From contig OW121743.1 of NCBI GenBank assembly GCA_933228675.1, positions 93,931,998 through 93,995,997 on the forward strand: DNA of 64,000 nt, written 5' to 3'. Numbering within the stretch: position 1 is the stretch's first letter; each line of letters begins with the position of its first letter. Position numbers and translations under genes: made by a program. The notes below the pieces were generated by a model. That model was given only the letters and a program-made list of their open reading frames with translations. It was not told the origin of the DNA and did no database searches. Source of the DNA: Stomorhina lunata (lineage: Eukaryota; Arthropoda; Insecta; Diptera; Rhiniidae). Of this stretch, positions 24,701 through 36,700 are shown piece by piece.

Positions 24701-27700
24701 AAAAATTCAGTAATCAGTAAATTTTACTGATTACTGATAAGCAGTATCCAGAGGTTTTTACTAGATACTAAAAAACAAGGCCCTATGCTCCACTGGGAGT
24801 CAAGGATAGCAGAAGAAGAAGAAGCAACAAGAACTATAAAACTGGCCTTCGCTTTCAATGGCTTATTTAACTCCCCATTTGTATATTTATAAGGTAAAAA
24901 CCATAATCAGTAAATATTTACTAATTACTGAAACCCTTACTGCAGTAAAAAAGTAATGCAGTGAGCCCATGTATGTTAATAACATTAACTCGAAAGGTAT
25001 GTTGAGGTCATTATATAATAACTTAATATATCAGCACATCCTAATTTTAGGTCAAAGTTGAAAAAAAGCCAAACAAAGTGTGGAATAAATATTATAAAAT
25101 TACAACTTGTTTATATATGAATTCTAAATGTCGCTGCTATTTCTCACATAACTACTATTTCATTTACATTCGAATTAACATTGAATGTGATTTTTAACAT
25201 TTGAATTTCAAAATTAAAATTTTTGATTTTTCACATCTTCGCTATTTTTTTTGCCACAATATAAATAATTAATGTTTTAGCCAGATATAAGTAGAATTTA
25301 ATGACACTGCTAAATACTTATTGTATTATGTATGTATGTATTTTTATAAAATACATGGGAATCCAATAAAAACCCCATCATGCCATCACATTTTTACCCA
25401 CACTTTTGTGGCAGCACAAAACATGTGAATTAATTGTGTGGAGCTATAGTGAAAATTGTGTTATATAAAGTTTTTTAGGATGTTTAGCGATTTTAGCTAC
25501 CAGCTTAAAGAATAAAGAAAACAATTTAAAGGTCAGTTTCTTAAATCGATTTATAAAATGAACAGATCAAAAATGGGGTCACATTTAAATCTAGATATTA
25601 AAACACTATAAGTAGCATTTGCAGAAATTTTATATCCACCCATAGGTGGCTGTTCACATATTACGTAACGCTATTTTCGCAGATTTTATGAAGACCGACT
25701 ATATCTTTTCTAACTTCTTTTTTCTTCAAGATGTTTGAAATTTGATGAGATTATATACATAAGAATATTAGAAGACAACATTTTAGATATATTGATGAAT
25801 TGTTAAGTGATGAAGATTATTATATCGGCTTTACATTTTACTTTTATAGAAATATAAGATTTTCAGTATTTTGTATACCCTTCACAACCATAGGGTATAT
25901 AAAGTTTGTGCTGATGTTTGTAATGCGTATAAAATAAACTTTAATACCAGGAAAATCACAAACGTTTATGAATCAAAAGATAAGTTAATTTTTGTCTAAA
26001 ACTTTACACAGATAAGTCTTTTCTAGATATGAATCAATAAACAAAATTTTCGGTTTATCGGTCCACATTTGATCCTAGTATTCTTCTTCTTCTGTTATCC
26101 TTGACACCCAGTGCTGCATAGGGCCCTAGTATATTTAATCTGTATATTCATGGACTTTCAGGAAATAACCCAGCAAAACTTTGGTAATGGGAGGTACTCT
26201 TGTAACTGGTTACCTTGTAATTCATACAACATAACCTCTGAATTACTAATAAGTTATTACAGTAAATAGTTATTTGTAATTAAAATGGTAATTTGAACTG
26301 AATTCTTCTATTATCCTTGATTCCCAGTGGAGCATAGGGCCTCATTTGAATTGAATGGCCCGGGTTCAAATCCCAAAGTGTTTTTATATAATTTTTGAAT
26401 TTTAAAAACTTAAATATTACCTTCAGTAAAAAAAGAGTTGGAAAACTATGTCACGGTAATGAAAAAAAATACCATCATGAGTCAATTTTGATTATGTAAG
26501 CAACGGTTCTATTTGGTCTTAACTTGGTAAGTAAAAAATTATCTCGATTATCCTTCAGCTCAACTTTGGACACTGAACTCGTGGTATCACCCCGGGTATT
26601 ACGTTAACACCCTTTAATGTAGTGAGCTAACATGCGAGTTGTCCTATAAGAACGATAAAAATGGTTTAGGAAGACGGGCTAACCCACTCATAGAAAAAGC
26701 AATTATTATGAAAAAGCATAAATTAGAATAAAAATGTGCCACCACCTAATGTTAGAAGAGGAGGTCCAAAACTTCGATGGAAAGACCAAGAAGAGGAAAA
26801 ATTTTCAAAGCTTGGTCTATGAAATTGGAGAATATTCGCACAATATCGAAGTATATGGAATTCTAAAATATGCTCGGACTTTGACCTAAACACGTTGTAA
26901 CTATAGGTTCTTTAAGTAACAGTCAATGTTATAAGTAAGTAGTTCGTGTTCAATAGTTTAACTGTTTAACTCATTATTTGGCAATGAAAAGTTTTGCTGG
27001 CAAAGTTTGTTTAATGTGGAATATTCATAGTTATTCATAGGATTGTTGAATAAAAATTTTTGATTTTTTATGTTTTTAAAAAAAGTTAATTTGAAAAAAT
27101 ATATCGTTGCCCTTTATCTAAAATGGCTTATCTGCAGATTTTAGAAACTGAGATTTTGATACCATACGCTTCCGTTTAACGAGCTTTACCCATAGTGTGA
27201 ATTTTTTTTTATCAAAATGTTAATTGATTCGCGACTTATTCACTTTTTTTGTTTGGCTTATCTACATAAACAATTTTTTTTTTCGAAGACAAAATGGTTT
27301 ATCTACATTATATTTGCTAAATAATCATAGAAGTTGTAAACTAAAAATTGTAAAAACGTTAAATTATTAAAACTTATTTTACTTTTTTGATGGGTGGTAA
27401 TACGCTGAATTGAAATGTATTTTCAAAATTCTTCTATCTTCACACTGTTCAACGGAAAAATGCAGTGTTTTAGTCATGTTTAAAAGGCTATTTACTACGC
27501 ATGAACTTCCAAAAAATACATTCTATAACTCTTGACAATAAGAAGGTATCTTCTTTCAAATAGAAGAGTCGAAAAATCTTAAAATCTTTTAACTTTTATA
27601 AAGGAAAATTAATTTTAAGATATGCACTTTTTCAAAAAATAAATTATTACCAATAAAATGTAATTAACGTCGTATATAGTAGAATTTAAATACATAAAAT

Positions 27701-30700
27701 GATCCCAAATCATGAGGAAGTATTGTTTAATAGGAATTGCTAAAATTTTTTAAATAATGTTATACAAATCCACTTTCATACAAATCCACTATGAACAAAA
27801 TGGTTATCTACACATTTATATAAAAATTTTCGAAGACAAAACAGCTGATCTACCGTAAAATCGCAAATGTTGGGTTTTATTCAATAATTTTTATTTCAGG
27901 AAATGAGAAGGAGTCTACCAATCATATTGTAAAAGATCACTTTGTTAAAAACTCACTAATAAGAGAATCAGTACTTTGCAGTTAAGCCATTTTAGATATA
28001 GGCCGACGATATATTTTTTTTACTTTAAAGTGAAAATAACTCTGAATTTACTATATATACATATTTATATAAGAAAATTGACTTTAAAATAATTTTATTT
28101 TCTATAATATTCTGTGACTTTAAACAAAAGCGAACAGCCAGTTCTAAAGATATATTAAAATTAATGGATCTGTCGCTTCAAACATTTTATACTTTTTAAA
28201 AAGTAAATTAAATTTGTACTGTTTATTTAGTCAAAAGAATAAACAAAATATATTGGTAATTAAAAAACGCAAAAAAAATTGTTTGTGAACTGGTGTAATG
28301 GACCTTATTTGACCCTTGAGTTAAGTTTAAACGACTATAACATCTCCAAACTTGTTTTAAATACATGTGTTTGTAAAAGTATATTTCTTCTCTAATAGCA
28401 TGAATGAAAACAATTTAAAACGTAGCATTACTGACATGTCGCATTTGCCTTTTGAAAGTAAATATGTAGTTAGTTCTTTTAGTTATTTGCACTTTTATTG
28501 TTTGAACTAAGTGACAACGACATGTTCATAGACAGACATCAAACATATGTGATTGATGGACGGAAAGACGGACACAGAGAACGACAGATGTCATTGTCTT
28601 ATTGAATTGAATACAATCATTTTGCATGGATAAACAATAATTATTTATTGTTAATTTTTTTTTTGTTCTTAACACAAATAAGTAATTTATTAACTAAATA
28701 AAATAAATGTATTTAATTTTCTTTACCCGTTTACGGCAATTAATAATAAATAAGTAAAAAGTAGAAGCAAATTAAAGATGATGAAAAAATAATTATAAAA
28801 AAAAAATTAAGATTTTTTATTAATAACATGCAACAAAATATTTTATAGTTAATTTATTCGATGTTTTATTTTTTTTTTCAAATTTTGAAGAAACTTTTTT
28901 AAAAACGAAAATTTTAAAAATCAAATTTAAAAACTTGTAACATTAACTGATATTTATATTTTTTTTGTTTCAACAATTAATTGATAATTAACATTTAATT
29001 GAATTTTTGTATTCTCCACTTTTTTATTGTTTCATTTTATTGCCATTTAAGCACAAAGTAACTCTCGACATTTTAATTGTATCAATTTCATGTTTGAATT
29101 TTTATATTGTTGATCATGAGATAATGTTGCTATTGCTCTGGTGTTGCCGCTGCTGCTATTATTGCGCCAGCACGTGTTTTAATCATAATCAAACACCTGT
29201 TTATCGATACTGTGCCCAGCCACAGTGCACTGACTGCAGTCTACAGCAACATCAAGTTTTGCATATTAATTGTTCAGTTATTGTAAAGTGAATATTTTTT
29301 TTTGCATTATAAAATTGTTAGCTTGTCGTATAAATAATAAAAAAATAGCAAAAATTTCACATGGGTGTGGGAATTCAGTCAAACATTATTAACTTTTTAT
29401 AGTCATTTTTGTGGTTTGATGCTGCTACTCGTTAGAATTTTTATAGACTCAAACATTTTTTTTATTGTGGTAATTTGTTTAGATTTTTTTTTCTAATAAT
29501 TTATTAGGTTTAATTATATGCTGTAGTTCTATTAATGTCATGGTCAGTTTAAGTGAAACTTAAGGTCGAGTTCAATTAATGTTTTAGAAAATTCTTGGGA
29601 CTAGCTTAGACAACTTAGCTAGATATTTCCGGTTTATATGAAAACATATGTTTCGATCAGACTAAAGATTGTAATATTGATTAAATAGACTTATAAACGA
29701 ACTATTAATCTTACTGTTTTTATTTTCTATTGTTTAAGCTATTTATCAGACTACTGACCTAGCTATTAAATAGTTAACTTTGCTAGATTACAAGGCTACT
29801 TATTACAACTGCGGACTGGAATACTTACAAAAATATTGACTACAATATTTATTAAAAATCAGTCGTTTTACTGATTGACATAAGATCAGTGTGATCTGAC
29901 TATTGATAAGACCATTAATCAATGAACATTTTTGTAACTAGAATTTAGTTGAGTTTATTTACTACACTATCGACAAAACTGTTTATCAAAATATTAAATG
30001 GATTACTCATCATGTCAATTAAGAGATTAAGGACTATGGTACTTGATAAAATTTTGATAAGAATTTATTACAGACTTAACTACTAACCTACTTATCTGGT
30101 TACTACTTTTCAGAGTATTGAATAGACTATTTCATTTGACCATATATTTTTTTTTTTATCAAAAATAGATCATTTTATTTTTCTAAAGAAAAGTTTTTTA
30201 TCAAACATTTTTTTTAGTAAAAATTTTTCTATAAAATTTTTTTTTACTAAAAATTTTTTTTATCAAAAATTTTTCTATTGAAAATTTTTTTTTATCAAAC
30301 GTTTTCTGTAGATAATTTTTCTATCAAAAACTTTTCCATAGAAAATAAAATGGGAAATAAAGAAATGGTAAAACTGAAAAATGTTTGTGTGTTTCTGTTC
30401 AGATGATAATCTTCGCTTTATGTTGATATCTGTGGACACAATAATAATTCGTATTTATTCTGTCCCCAATATGATGAAATGGTCTAACCAACCATCGAAA
30501 TGGTTGGGATGGGATCTTAGTGCAATACACTTCAGTAAAACCTTTAAATGAAGATTTTTTTTTAATTAAAGTTTTTTCTATAGAAAATTATTTATCAAAT
30601 ATTTTTCTATATAAATTTTTTTTATCAAATGTTTTCTTTAGATCATTTTTCTATCAAAAAATATATCCAAAGATAATTATCAAAATTTTTTTTTGTATAA

Positions 30701-33700
30701 AACTTTCTTATCAAAATTTTTTTCATAGAAAATTTTCTTATCAAAAATTTTTAATTTAAGTTTTTTATAGAAAATTTTTCATTGAAAATGTTTTTATTCA
30801 AAATATTTCTACAGAAATTTTTTTTATCAAAAAAAGAAAGAAAAATATTTCGTTCGAAAATTTTCCTATATTAAATTTTTTTATCGAAATTTTTTGTATA
30901 GAAAAAAATTTTTATCGAAAATTTTTCTATTGAAAAATACTTTAATCAAAGGTTTTTCTATACAGAAATATTTCTATCGAAAATTTTTCTATAGAAAAAT
31001 ATTTCCATCGAAAATTTTTCTATAGAAAAATATTTTTATCGAACATTTTTCTATAGAAAAATATTTTTATCGAATATTTATTTATAGAAAAATATTTTTA
31101 TCGGAAATTTTCTATGAAAAAATATTTTTGTTGAAAATTTTTCTATAGAAAAATATTTCTATTAAAAACTTTTCTATAGAAAAATATTTCTATTAAAAAT
31201 TTTTGTATAAAAAAATATTTCTATCGAAAATTTTTCTATAGAAAAATATTTTTATCGAAAATTTTTCTATAGAAAAATATTTTTATCGAAAATTTTTCTA
31301 TAGAAAAATATTTTTATCGAAAATTTTTCTGTAGAAAAATATTTTTATTGAAAACTTTTATAGAAGATTTTTCGATAGAAAAATACTTTTATCAATAATT
31401 TTTCTATAGAATAATATTTTAAACGAAAATTTTTCTAATATTTTCCTACAGAAAATTTTTTTATCAAAAGTTCTCGTAGATAATTTTTTCTGTAGAAAAT
31501 GTTTTGTGTATTAATATATTTTTTTCAAAAAATTTTTTTTATAGAAAAATGTTTTTATCACAAATTTTTGTATAGAAAAAAATTTTTATCGAATGTTTTT
31601 CTATATAAAAATATTTTTATCGAAAATTTTTCTGTAGATAAAAATTTTTGTCGAAAATTTTTCTATTGAAAAATATTTTTATTGAAAATTTTTCTATTGA
31701 AAAATATTTTTATTGAAAATTTTTCTATTGAAAAATATTTTTATTGAAAATGTTTCTATAGAAAAGCATTTTTATCGACAATTTTTCTATAAAAAAATAT
31801 TTCTATCGAAAATTTTTCTATAGAAAAATATTTCTAGCGACAATTTTTCTATAGAAAATTATTTTTATCGAAAATTTTTCTATAGAAAAATATTTTTATT
31901 GAAGACTTTTATAGAATATTTTTCGAGAAAAATATAGTTTTATCAAAAATTTTTCTATAGAAAATATTTTAAACGAAAATTTTTCTAATATTTTCCTACA
32001 GAAAATTTTTTTATCAAACTTTTTCGTAGATAATTTTTTCTGTAGAAAATGTTTTGTGTATAAATATATTTTGATCAAAATTTTTTTTTTATTCAAAAAT
32101 ATTTTTATCACATATTTTTGTATAGAAAAAAATTTTTATCCAAAGTTTTTCTAAAGAAAAATATTTTTGTCAAAAATTTTTCTATTGAAAAATATTTCTA
32201 TTGAAAATTTTTCTATAGAAAAATATTTCTATCGAAAATCTTTCTATAGAAAAATATTTCTATCGAAAATTTTTCTATAGAAAAATATTTTTATCGAAAA
32301 TTTTTCTATAGAAAAATATTTCTATCGAAAATTTTTCTATAGAAAAATATTTCTATCGAAAATTTTTCTATAGAAAAATATTTCTATCGAAAATTTTTCT
32401 ATAGAAAAATATTTCTATCGAAAAATTTTCTATAGAAAAATATTTCTATTGAAAATTTTTCTATAGAAAAATATTTCTATCGAAAAATTTTCTATAGAAA
32501 AATATTTCTATCGAAAATTTTTCTATAGAAAAATATTTCTATCGAAAATTTTTCTATAGAAAAATATTTCTATCGAAAATTTTTCTATAGAAAAATATTT
32601 CTATCGAAAATTTTTCTATAGAAAAATATTTCTATCGAAAATTTTTCTATAGAAAAATATTTCTATCGAAAATTTTTCTATAGAAAAATATTTCTATCGA
32701 AAATTTTTCTATAGAAAAATATTTCTATCGAAAATTTTTCTATAGAAAAATATTTCTATCGAAAATTTTTCTATAGAAAAATATTTCTATTGAAAATTTT
32801 TCTATAGAAAAATATTTCTATCGAAAATTTTTCTATAGAAAAATATTTCTATCGAAAATTTTTCTATAGAAAAATATTTCTATCGAAAATTTTTCTATAG
32901 AAAAATATTTCTATCGAAAATTTTTCTATAGAAAAATATTTCTATCGAAAATTTTTCTATAGAAAAATATTTCTATCGAAAATTTTTCTATAGAAAAATA
33001 TTTCTATCGAAAATTTTTCTATAGAAAAATATTTCTATCGAAAATTTTTCTATAGAAAAATATTTCTATCGAAAATTTTTCTATAGAAAAATATTTCTAT
33101 CGAAAATTTTTCTATAGAAAAATATTTCTATCGAAAATTTTTCTATAGAAAAATATTTCTATCGAAAATTTTTCTATAGAAAAATATTTCTATCGAAAAT
33201 TTTTCTATAGAAAAATATTTCTATCGAAAATTTTTCTATAGAAAAATATTTCTATCGAAAATTTTTCTATAGAAAAATATTTCTATCGAAAATTTTTCTA
33301 TAGAAAAATATTTCTATCGAAAATTTTTCTATAGAAAAATATTTCTATCGAAAATTTTTCTATAGAAAAATATTTCTATCGAAAATTTTTCTATAGAAAA
33401 ATATTTCTATCGAAAATTTTTCTATAGAAAAATATTTCTATCGAAAATTTTTCTATAGAAAAATATTTCTATCGAAAATTTTTCTATAGAAAAATATTTC
33501 TATCGAAAATTTTTCTATAGAAAAATATTTCTATCGAAAATTTTTCTATAGAAAAATATTTCTATCGAAAATTTTTCTATAGAAAAATATTTCTATCGAA
33601 AATTTTTCTATAGAAAAATATTTCTATCGAAAATTTTTCTATAGAAAAATATTTCTATCGAAAATTTTTCTATAGAAAAATATTTCTATCGAAAATTTTT

Positions 33701-36700
33701 CTATAGAAAAATATTTCTATCGAAAATTTTTCTATAGAAAAATATTTCTATCGAAAATTTTTCTATAGAAAAATATTTCTATCGAAAATTTTTCTATAGA
33801 AAAATATTTCTATCGAAAATTTTTCTATAGAAAAATATTTCTATCGAAAATTTTTCTATAGAAAAATATTTCTATCGAAAATTTTTCTATAGAAAAATAT
33901 TTCTATCGAAAATTTTTCTATAGAAAAATATTTCTATCGAAAATTTTTCTATAGAAAAATATTTCTATCGAAAATTTTTCTATAGAAAAATATTTCTATC
34001 GAAAATTTTTCTATAGAAAAATATTTCTATCGAAAATTTTTCTATAGAAAAATATTTCTATCGAAAATTTTTCTATAGAAAAATATTTCTATCGAAAATT
34101 TTTCTATAGAAAAATATTTCTATCGAAAATTTTTCTATAGAAAAATATTTCTATCGAAAATTTTTCTATAGAAAAATATTTCTATCGAAAATTTTTCTAT
34201 AGAAAAATATTTCTATCGAAAATTTTTCTATAGAAAAATATTTCTATCGAAAATTTTTCTATAGAAAAATATTTCTATCGAAAATTTTTCTATAGAAAAA
34301 TATTTCTATCGAAAATTTTTCTATAGAAAAATATTTCCATCGAAAATTTTTCTATAGAAAAATATTTCTATCGAAAATTTTTCTATAGAAAAATATTTCT
34401 ATCGAAAATTTTTCTATAGAAAAATATTTCTATCGAAAATTTTTCTATAGAAAAATATTTCTATCGAAAATTTTTCTATAGAAAAATATTTCTATCGAAA
34501 ATTTTTCTATAGAAAAATATTTCTATCGAAAATTTTTCTATAGAAAAATATTTCTATCGAAAATTTTTCTATAGAAAAATATTTCTATCGAAAATTTTTC
34601 TATAGAAAAATATTTCTATCGAAAATTTTTCTATAGAAAAATATTTCTATCGAAAATTTTTCTATAGAAAAATATTTCTATCGAAAATTTTTCTATAGAA
34701 AAATATTTCTATCGAAAATTTTTCTATAGAAAAATATTTCTATCGAAAATTTTTCTATAGAAAAATATTTCTATCGAAAATTTTTCTATAGAAAAATATT
34801 TCTATCGAAAATTTTTCTATAGAAAAATATTTCTATCGAAAATTTTTCTATAGAAAAATATTTCTATCGAAAATTTTTCTATAGAAAAATATTTCTATCG
34901 AAAATTTTTCTATAGAAAAATATTTCTATCGAAAATTTTTCTATAGAAAAATATTTCTATCGAAAATTTTTCTATAGAAAAATATTTCTATCGAAAATTT
35001 TTCTATAGAAAAATATTTCTATCGAAAATTTTTCTATAGAAAAATATTTCTATCGAAAATTTTTCTATAGAAAAATATTTCTATCGAAAATTTTTCTATA
35101 GAAAAATATTTCTATCGAAAATTTTTCTATAGAAAAATATTTCTATCGAAAATTTTTCTATAGAAAAATATTTCTATCGAAAATTTTTCTATAGAAAAAT
35201 ATTTCTATCGAAAATTTTTCTATAGAAAAATATTTCTATCGAAAATTTTTCTATAGAAAAATATTTCTATCGAAAATTTTTCTATAGAAAAATATTTCTA
35301 TCGAAAATTTTTCTATAGAAAAATATTTCTATCGAAAATTTTTCTATAGAAAAATATTTCTATCGAAAATTTTTCTATAGAAAAATATTTCTATCGAAAA
35401 TTTTTCTATAGAAAAATATTTCTATCGAAAATTTTTCTATAGAAAAATATTTCTATCGAAAATTTTTCTATAGAAAAATATTTCTATCGAAAATTTTTCT
35501 ATAGAAAAATATTTCTATCGAAAATTTTTCTATAGAAAAATATTTCTATCGAAAATTTTTCTATAGAAAAATATTTCTATCGAAAATTTTTCTATAGAAA
35601 AATATTTCTATCGAAAATTTTTCTATAGAAAAATATTTCTATCGAAAATTTTTCTATAGAAAAATATTTCTATCGAAAATTTTTCTATAGAAAAATATTT
35701 CTATCGAAAATTTTTCTATAGAAAAATATTTCTATCGAAAATGTTTCTATAGAAAAATATTTTTATCGAAAATTTTTCTATAAAAGAATATTTCTATCAA
35801 AAATTTTTTTATAGAAAAATATTTCTATCAAAAATTTTTCTATAGAAAAATATTTCTATCGAAAATTTTTCTATAGAAAAATATTTCTGTCGAAAATTTT
35901 TCGATAGAAAAATATTTTTATCGAAAATTTTTTATAGAAAAATATTTCTATCAAATATTTTTCTATAGAAAATTTTTCTATTAAAAATATTTCCATCGAA
36001 AATTTTTGATAAAATTTTTCTATAGAAAATTTTTGATAAATATTTTTCTATAGAAAAATTGTATCAACAATTTTTTTTTATCAAATATTTTCTGTAGATA
36101 ATTTCAATATCAATTTTTTTTATAGAAATGTTGTCTGTATAAATAGTTTTTTGCAGTCAAAATTTTGAATCTGAGATGTATCATCCGGTATTAATCACTT
36201 TAAAGAAAACATTTAAAGGTAATGTTGAAATAGTAAAAAGTACTTTTTTAGGTTCATTTTGAAAATAGTAGTTTTATAACTACTATTTTTATATTTACTA
36301 GAAATCCACTGCTTATAGTACTTTGGGTGTTTTCCTAAAGTACTTTTTTAATCCTCCTTTCAGAAGGGTACTAATTATATATTCAAAATAGTACTTGTGT
36401 TATGTTTCAATACAAATTCATAAGTTTATAAATATATGTAATTAAAAAGCAATCAATCAACAATTTTAATGTGTATCCGCATTAATTAAAGCAACAATTA
36501 GTTAAAAAGTGTTCGAGTTTAAAATAAAACAAAGAAAAGTCTGGTCACCTTTTGAAACCTATCAAAGCAAACATTTTAATTTACACAACAAACATTCACA
36601 AACAAGTAAATAATTAAAGTGTAAAATAAATTAAAAATTAATTAAGTTTTAATAGACCATCAATAAATAAATATATAAATAAATACGAGTACTACATATG

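Noticed and set aside
26357..26374. GGCCCGGGTTCAAATCCC as a tRNA gene T-arm
   Set aside because: Only the B box fits; no acceptor stem or anticodon arm can be built, and a 40-bp insertion interrupts the context.
26162..27002. Element bounded by CCAGCAAAACTTT inverted ends
   Set aside because: Only about 13 bp match and no target duplication is evident; the interior is a mix of unrelated insertions.
29007..29291. 94-codon ORF with cysteine-rich end
   Set aside because: Cysteines come from TGC-rich low-complexity DNA; no recognisable family.
19515..36160. CRISPR-like array
   Set aside because: Monomers are contiguous with no unique spacers, and the context is a fly intron.
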